A program made the translations under genes and the position numbers. The notes beneath the pieces were generated by a model. The model did no database searches and was not told where the DNA came from. It saw only the letters and a program-made list of their open reading frames with translations. A DNA stretch of 64,000 nt from Methanothrix harundinacea (GTDB lineage Archaea; Halobacteriota; Methanosarcinia; Methanotrichales; Methanotrichaceae), in contig DAXT01000025.1 in assembly GCA_002506535.1 (NCBI GenBank), positions 62,001 to 126,000 on the forward strand. The letters run 5' to 3'. Shown here piece after piece: positions 61,257 to 64,000 of the stretch. Numbering within the stretch: position 1 is the first letter of the stretch; every line of letters starts with the position of its first letter.

Positions 61257-62113
61257 GATCGCCACCTCACGGCCAATGATGACCCCCTGTTGTTAACCTC
61301 TGTCCTTATCACCCTTCCGCCCAGATCGAGCCACGCCGACTCGACTTCGTCGATATCTTCGTCTCCTGCGAGGGCGGCGTAGGCGGGGCCGGTGCCCGAT
61401 AGGCTCACCCCCCCGGCTCCGGCGGCCAGGGCCGCGAATATGGGGTCGGCGGAGAGGTTCAGGGCGGTGCAGTAGACGAGGCCGTTGAGGGTCATAGCCC
61501 GAGAATAATCTCCGGCCATGGCGAGGTCGAAGACGAGGTCGGCGATGGGGGAGAGGAGCCTCGACCTTGCGACGTCCGTATCCTTCGAGAATATCTTCTC
61601 CTCGGGGACGAGGAGGAGGACCTGTGACTCCAGGACCTCCCTTTTGAGGAGGGCCATCTTCCGGTTGTCGGTGACGACGACCCCTCCAAGCATCGAGGCC
61701 GCGGCGTCGTCGAAGGCGCCGGTGATGGTGACCCCTGCGGCCCTCGCCGCCTCGACACCGATCCTCGTCGCCTCCAGGGGGTCGATCACCTCTCCCAGGG
61801 CGTCGAGGGTCGCCATGACCGCGGCGTTGGCGGCGGAGCTGCTGCTCTTCAGCCCCCGGGCGAGGGGTATATCGCTCTTTGTCCTGACGACCCCCCCCGC
61901 CACCACACCAAACCGCTCCAGGACCAGCTCCACAGACCTGACGATGAGGGAGTCATCGATGCCGGGGACGTCCCCCCGGACGGAATGGGAGTCGTCGAGG
62001 ACGACCTCGGCAGAGGTATGGAGGTCGATCCCGAAGGCGGAGCCCTTCCAGTTGGCGACGGCGTTGAGGACCGTCGCCGCCCCCAGGGCCGTCGCCCTTC
62101 CCCTCCGGCTCAA
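61253..62113 (-). CDS. aroK: archaeal GHMP-type shikimate kinase
   Basis: The 286-residue protein belongs to the GHMP kinase superfamily, not to bacterial AroK. It has ATALGAATVLNAVANWKGSAFGIDL, the ATP-binding PLARGLKSSSSAANAAVMA, and a late LSGTGPAYAAL. This is the archaeal form of shikimate kinase. The start is a TTG at 62113, with GGGG five to eight bases upstream and a TTGA overlap with the preceding gene. With the following chorismate mutase it forms an aromatic amino acid operon. Confidence 0.9.
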   Translation of the reverse strand: MSRRGRATALGAATVLNAVANWKGSAFGIDLHTSAEVVLDDSHSVRGDVPGIDDSLIVRSVELVLERFGVVAGGVVRTKSDIPLARGLKSSSSAANAAVMATLDALGEVIDPLEATRIGVEAARAAGVTITGAFDDAAASMLGGVVVTDNRKMALLKREVLESQVLLLVPEEKIFSKDTDVARSRLLSPIADLVFDLAMAGDYSRAMTLNGLVYCTALNLSADPIFAALAAGAGGVSLSGTGPAYAALAGDEDIDEVESAWLDLGGRVIRTEVNNRGSSLAVRWRS

Positions 62114-62634
62114 GATAACCCCGTCTCGATGAGGGTCTTCAGCTTGGAGAGGTCTGCGGCGACGCCGTCGTTGCCGCTCTTGGTGTACTTCTCGATGAGC
62201 TTATCGATCATCTCCAGCTCCGAGACCGCGGAGCTGAAGGCCGGCTCGTAGCTTCCGAGCATGTAGATGGGGATGACGACGGCTCCGCCCCTGGTCGTCG
62301 GAGCGGAAAGGTCGTTTACCACCACGACGAAGGTGTAGGATCTGTAGCCGAGGCCGGCGGCGATGTTCTTCGCGAGGCTTCCTATCTGCTGGATCCTCCG
62401 GGTGGAGAGGTTCTTGTAAGCCGCGACGGAGTCCTTGTACTCGACGAACATGAGAGCTTCATCGGTCCAGAGGATGGCGTCGTACTCGACGATGGCTACG
62501 GAGTTCTTCTGAGCCACCACGTTGAAGAGGACGCCGCGGCACCAGGAGAGGTTGAGGTTTATCCTGAAGTCCAGCTCCGTATCCTGGACGGTCCGGGACT
62601 TAAGGACGTAAGGGTCACTCCTCAGCTCTATCAT
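62110..62634 (-). CDS. conserved-type hypothetical protein with nuclease-like E-x-K motif
   Basis: From an ATG at 62634 the product has 174 residues. I do not recognise the family. The centre reads AIVEYDAILWTDEALMFVEYKDSV, an Asp then E-x-K on two strands, like the PD-(D/E)XK nuclease core, and is followed by a helix and SYTFVVVVNDLS. Whether it is a nuclease is unproven. A longer start at 62706 would cross a divergent promoter region and is not supported. It overlaps the shikimate kinase start by four bases. Confidence 0.65.
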   Translation of the reverse strand: MIELRSDPYVLKSRTVQDTELDFRINLNLSWCRGVLFNVVAQKNSVAIVEYDAILWTDEALMFVEYKDSVAAYKNLSTRRIQQIGSLAKNIAAGLGYRSYTFVVVVNDLSAPTTRGGAVVIPIYMLGSYEPAFSSAVSELEMIDKLIEKYTKSGNDGVAADLSKLKTLIETGLS

Positions 62635-62731
62635 GATCAGAAGAGTCGCTCCAGCGGTTAAAGGATTTTCGTATCCTCGGGGGAAAAGGGATAAGACCGA
62701 GCTCATTTAAAGGGAAGGAAGGTGTTGACGA

Positions 62732-63037
62732 TTGACGGATAAGAAGATGCCTCAGCAGCTGGGGGTCAGGATCCCCGAGAGCCTGGAGCCGGTATACGCG
62801 AACCTGATCAAGATAAGCCACGCCGACGACGAGGTCACCCTCACCTTCCTCCACAAGATCCCCGAGACGAACCTCGCCCAGGGCAGGGCGATCGTGACGA
62901 TAACCCCCCAGCACGCGAAGAGGCTGCTACGGGCCCTCTCCGCGAACCTGAAGAGGTACGAGGCTACCTACGGCGAGATCAAGCTTCCCGAGGACGGCGG
63001 CGGCAGAGAGGAGAGCAGCAACGTCGAGGTGGCCTGA
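62732..63037 (+). CDS. DUF3467 family protein
   Basis: The 101-residue protein has VYANLIKISHADDEVTLTFLHKIP and ITPQHAKRLLRALSANLKRYEATYGEIKLP, matching the DUF3467 pattern found in bacteria and archaea (a beta-sheet followed by a long helix). The function is not known. The start is a TTG at 62732 with a GGAAGGAAGG ribosome-binding stretch and a TATA-like CATTTAAAGG (62703-62712). It is divergent from the gene at 62110-62634. Confidence 0.8.
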   Translation: MTDKKMPQQLGVRIPESLEPVYANLIKISHADDEVTLTFLHKIPETNLAQGRAIVTITPQHAKRLLRALSANLKRYEATYGEIKLPEDGGGREESSNVEVA

Positions 63038-63104
63038 TAGAGGAGGCTTCAAGCCCTGAGCCCCTTTCAGAGCTCTTCAGCCCCCCTCCTGCCGCCCTCA
63101 GCCC

Positions 63105-64000
63105 TCAGCCCTTTATGAAGTTTCGTAGAAGGCCAGATATCGTCCGGGGGTGGGACCGGGCGACTGCGATCCCCGCCGAGAGAGCCGTCCTGGATGAGGA
63201 AGAGGAAGAAATGGTGGAAGAGGTGATGGTGGAGGAAGACGGAACGCCGAGGTCCCTTTTCGCCAGGCCAAAAGCCAGCCGGTCTATCTCGCCGTCCCCC
63301 ATCTCCCCCAGGGTCAGTAGAGACGCCCGGCCCATCCTGTACTCCAGGCCGAACTCCCGGCGCCACCACCGGGGATAGGCGAGAAGCCGCCGGATCGATA
63401 CGTCCCCGGCCGCGGCGGCGCCGGCGGCCACCTCCCCCGCCATCGTTCCCGCCCGCATGGCGTAGGCGATCCCGCTCATCCCGGCCGCCGCCCCCGTCGC
63501 CATCAGGGAGTCGGCGACGATCTCGCCGGGCAGCGCAGCGATGGCGTCCCCGCCCCGGTTGATGGAGACTATCTTCATCTCTGAGACGTCGTACTCGCCG
63601 GACTTGTATTTCTTAAACAGCTCCACGAACCGGTCCAGGTAGCCACGAACGTCCCGGCCGTGCCCCCGGACGAAGACGCCCAAAGTCGCCAAGTCGCCGC
63701 CGCCGGGGGAGAAGGTCGCCTTCCACCCCGGCGAGACCGAGCCGACGAAGTACTCGAAGCGCCGCTCCTCCCCGAGGCCCGAAAGCTCGACGACCGCCTC
63801 GGCGGCCCAGGCGACGTCCTCCGGATGCTTCAGGGGCGAAAGCCCCTCTTTTCTCGAGATCAATCCATCGACCCCCGAGGCGTCGATGACGACCCGGGCC
63901 CCGATATCGCCGGCGTCGGTCTCGACCCGCCGCCCCGAACCCGAGTGGGGGGCAGACTTCGCCTCGCCCCGCATGAGCCGGACCCCGGCCCCCTCGGCCC
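63105..64000 (-). CDS. geranylgeranyl reductase family flavoprotein, 3' part
   Basis: The open frame continues past the right edge, so the FAD-binding N-terminus is missing. The visible C-terminal part of about 298 residues has VVIDASGVDGLISR, the FVGSVSPGWKATFSPGGGDLATLGVFV region and ATGAAAGMSGIAYAMRAGTMAGEVA, which match archaeal geranylgeranyl reductases that saturate the isoprenoid chains of ether lipids. A Ser/Thr-rich stretch near the end (PSSSTITSSTISSSSSS) is unusual. The frame stays open beyond an internal ATG at 63974. Confidence 0.82.
   Translation of the reverse strand, partial: AEGAGVRLMRGEAKSAPHSGSGRRVETDAGDIGARVVIDASGVDGLISRKEGLSPLKHPEDVAWAAEAVVELSGLGEERRFEYFVGSVSPGWKATFSPGGGDLATLGVFVRGHGRDVRGYLDRFVELFKKYKSGEYDVSEMKIVSINRGGDAIAALPGEIVADSLMATGAAAGMSGIAYAMRAGTMAGEVAAGAAAAGDVSIRRLLAYPRWWRREFGLEYRMGRASLLTLGEMGDGEIDRLAFGLAKRDLGVPSSSTITSSTISSSSSSRTALSAGIAVARSHPRTISGLLRNFIKG

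Noticed and set aside
1..64000. tRNA or rRNA genes
   Set aside because: I looked for the conserved T-arm GGTTCGAATCC-like sequence and cloverleaf arms in the gaps and found no credible candidate; GTTCGA matches fall in coding sequence.

Overview
The window is chromosomal DNA of a methanogenic archaeon. The evidence is a methanopterin-pathway enzyme (beta-RFAP synthase), an archaeal membrane LonB protease, Cdc48, a GHMP-type shikimate kinase, archaeal myo-inositol-1-phosphate synthase, HMG-CoA reductase, a geranylgeranyl-reductase-type flavoprotein, an ArvABC GTPase operon, TATA-box promoters, dense GTG/TTG starts and ATGA overlaps. High GC, many TPR proteins and class II HMG-CoA reductase suggest a Methanothrix (Methanosaeta)-like member of Methanosarcinia; that placement is inference. 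No rRNA, tRNA or CRISPR array was found.

Bases 1-19860 form a surface-glycan locus. It has four GT4-type glycosyltransferases, a Wzx-type flippase, two SDR epimerases, two or three DegT aminotransferases, two Gfo/Idh/MocA dehydrogenases, a hexapeptide acetyltransferase, a UDP-sugar 6-dehydrogenase, two methyltransferases (one frameshifted) and an unusual pair of TPP-dependent E1 alpha/beta genes. The genes at 16005-19857 match the enzyme set for UDP-2,3-diacetamido-2,3-dideoxy-uronic acid, the sugar type found in methanogen N-glycans. An IS1634-like remnant and a possible TnpB-like remnant lie at the points where gene direction changes.

Bases 19869-25568 (minus strand) continue with precursor supply: glmS, two GlmU-like genes and tldD. 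Bases 25766-33089 (minus) are rich in protein quality control: lonB, a winged-helix regulator with cdc48, a CNNM/CorC membrane protein and htpX. Bases 33158-38607 hold two very large secreted TPR proteins separated by a 47-bp tandem repeat. Then follow a GNAT, a small methanogen protein, argG and a divergent radical SAM gene.

Bases 42270-43818 encode the ArvA/B/C vesicle GTPase operon. It is followed by a small unrecorded 50-codon gene, two exported proteins (one thioredoxin-like) and a divergent exported rhodanese-like protein that lacks its catalytic cysteines. Two tandem SLC13-type transporters follow, the second with a homopolymer frameshift, then a parvulin, a REC-GAF-PAS protein and inositol-phosphate synthase.

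Bases 54360-64000 are mostly biosynthetic: pheA with HMG-CoA reductase, a chorismate-lyase/RFAP-synthase fusion, an M42 peptidase, two Usp proteins (one with a 38-codon membrane microprotein), purE, an aroQ-aroK operon, a DUF3467 protein and the 3' part of a geranylgeranyl-reductase-type gene that runs off the right edge.
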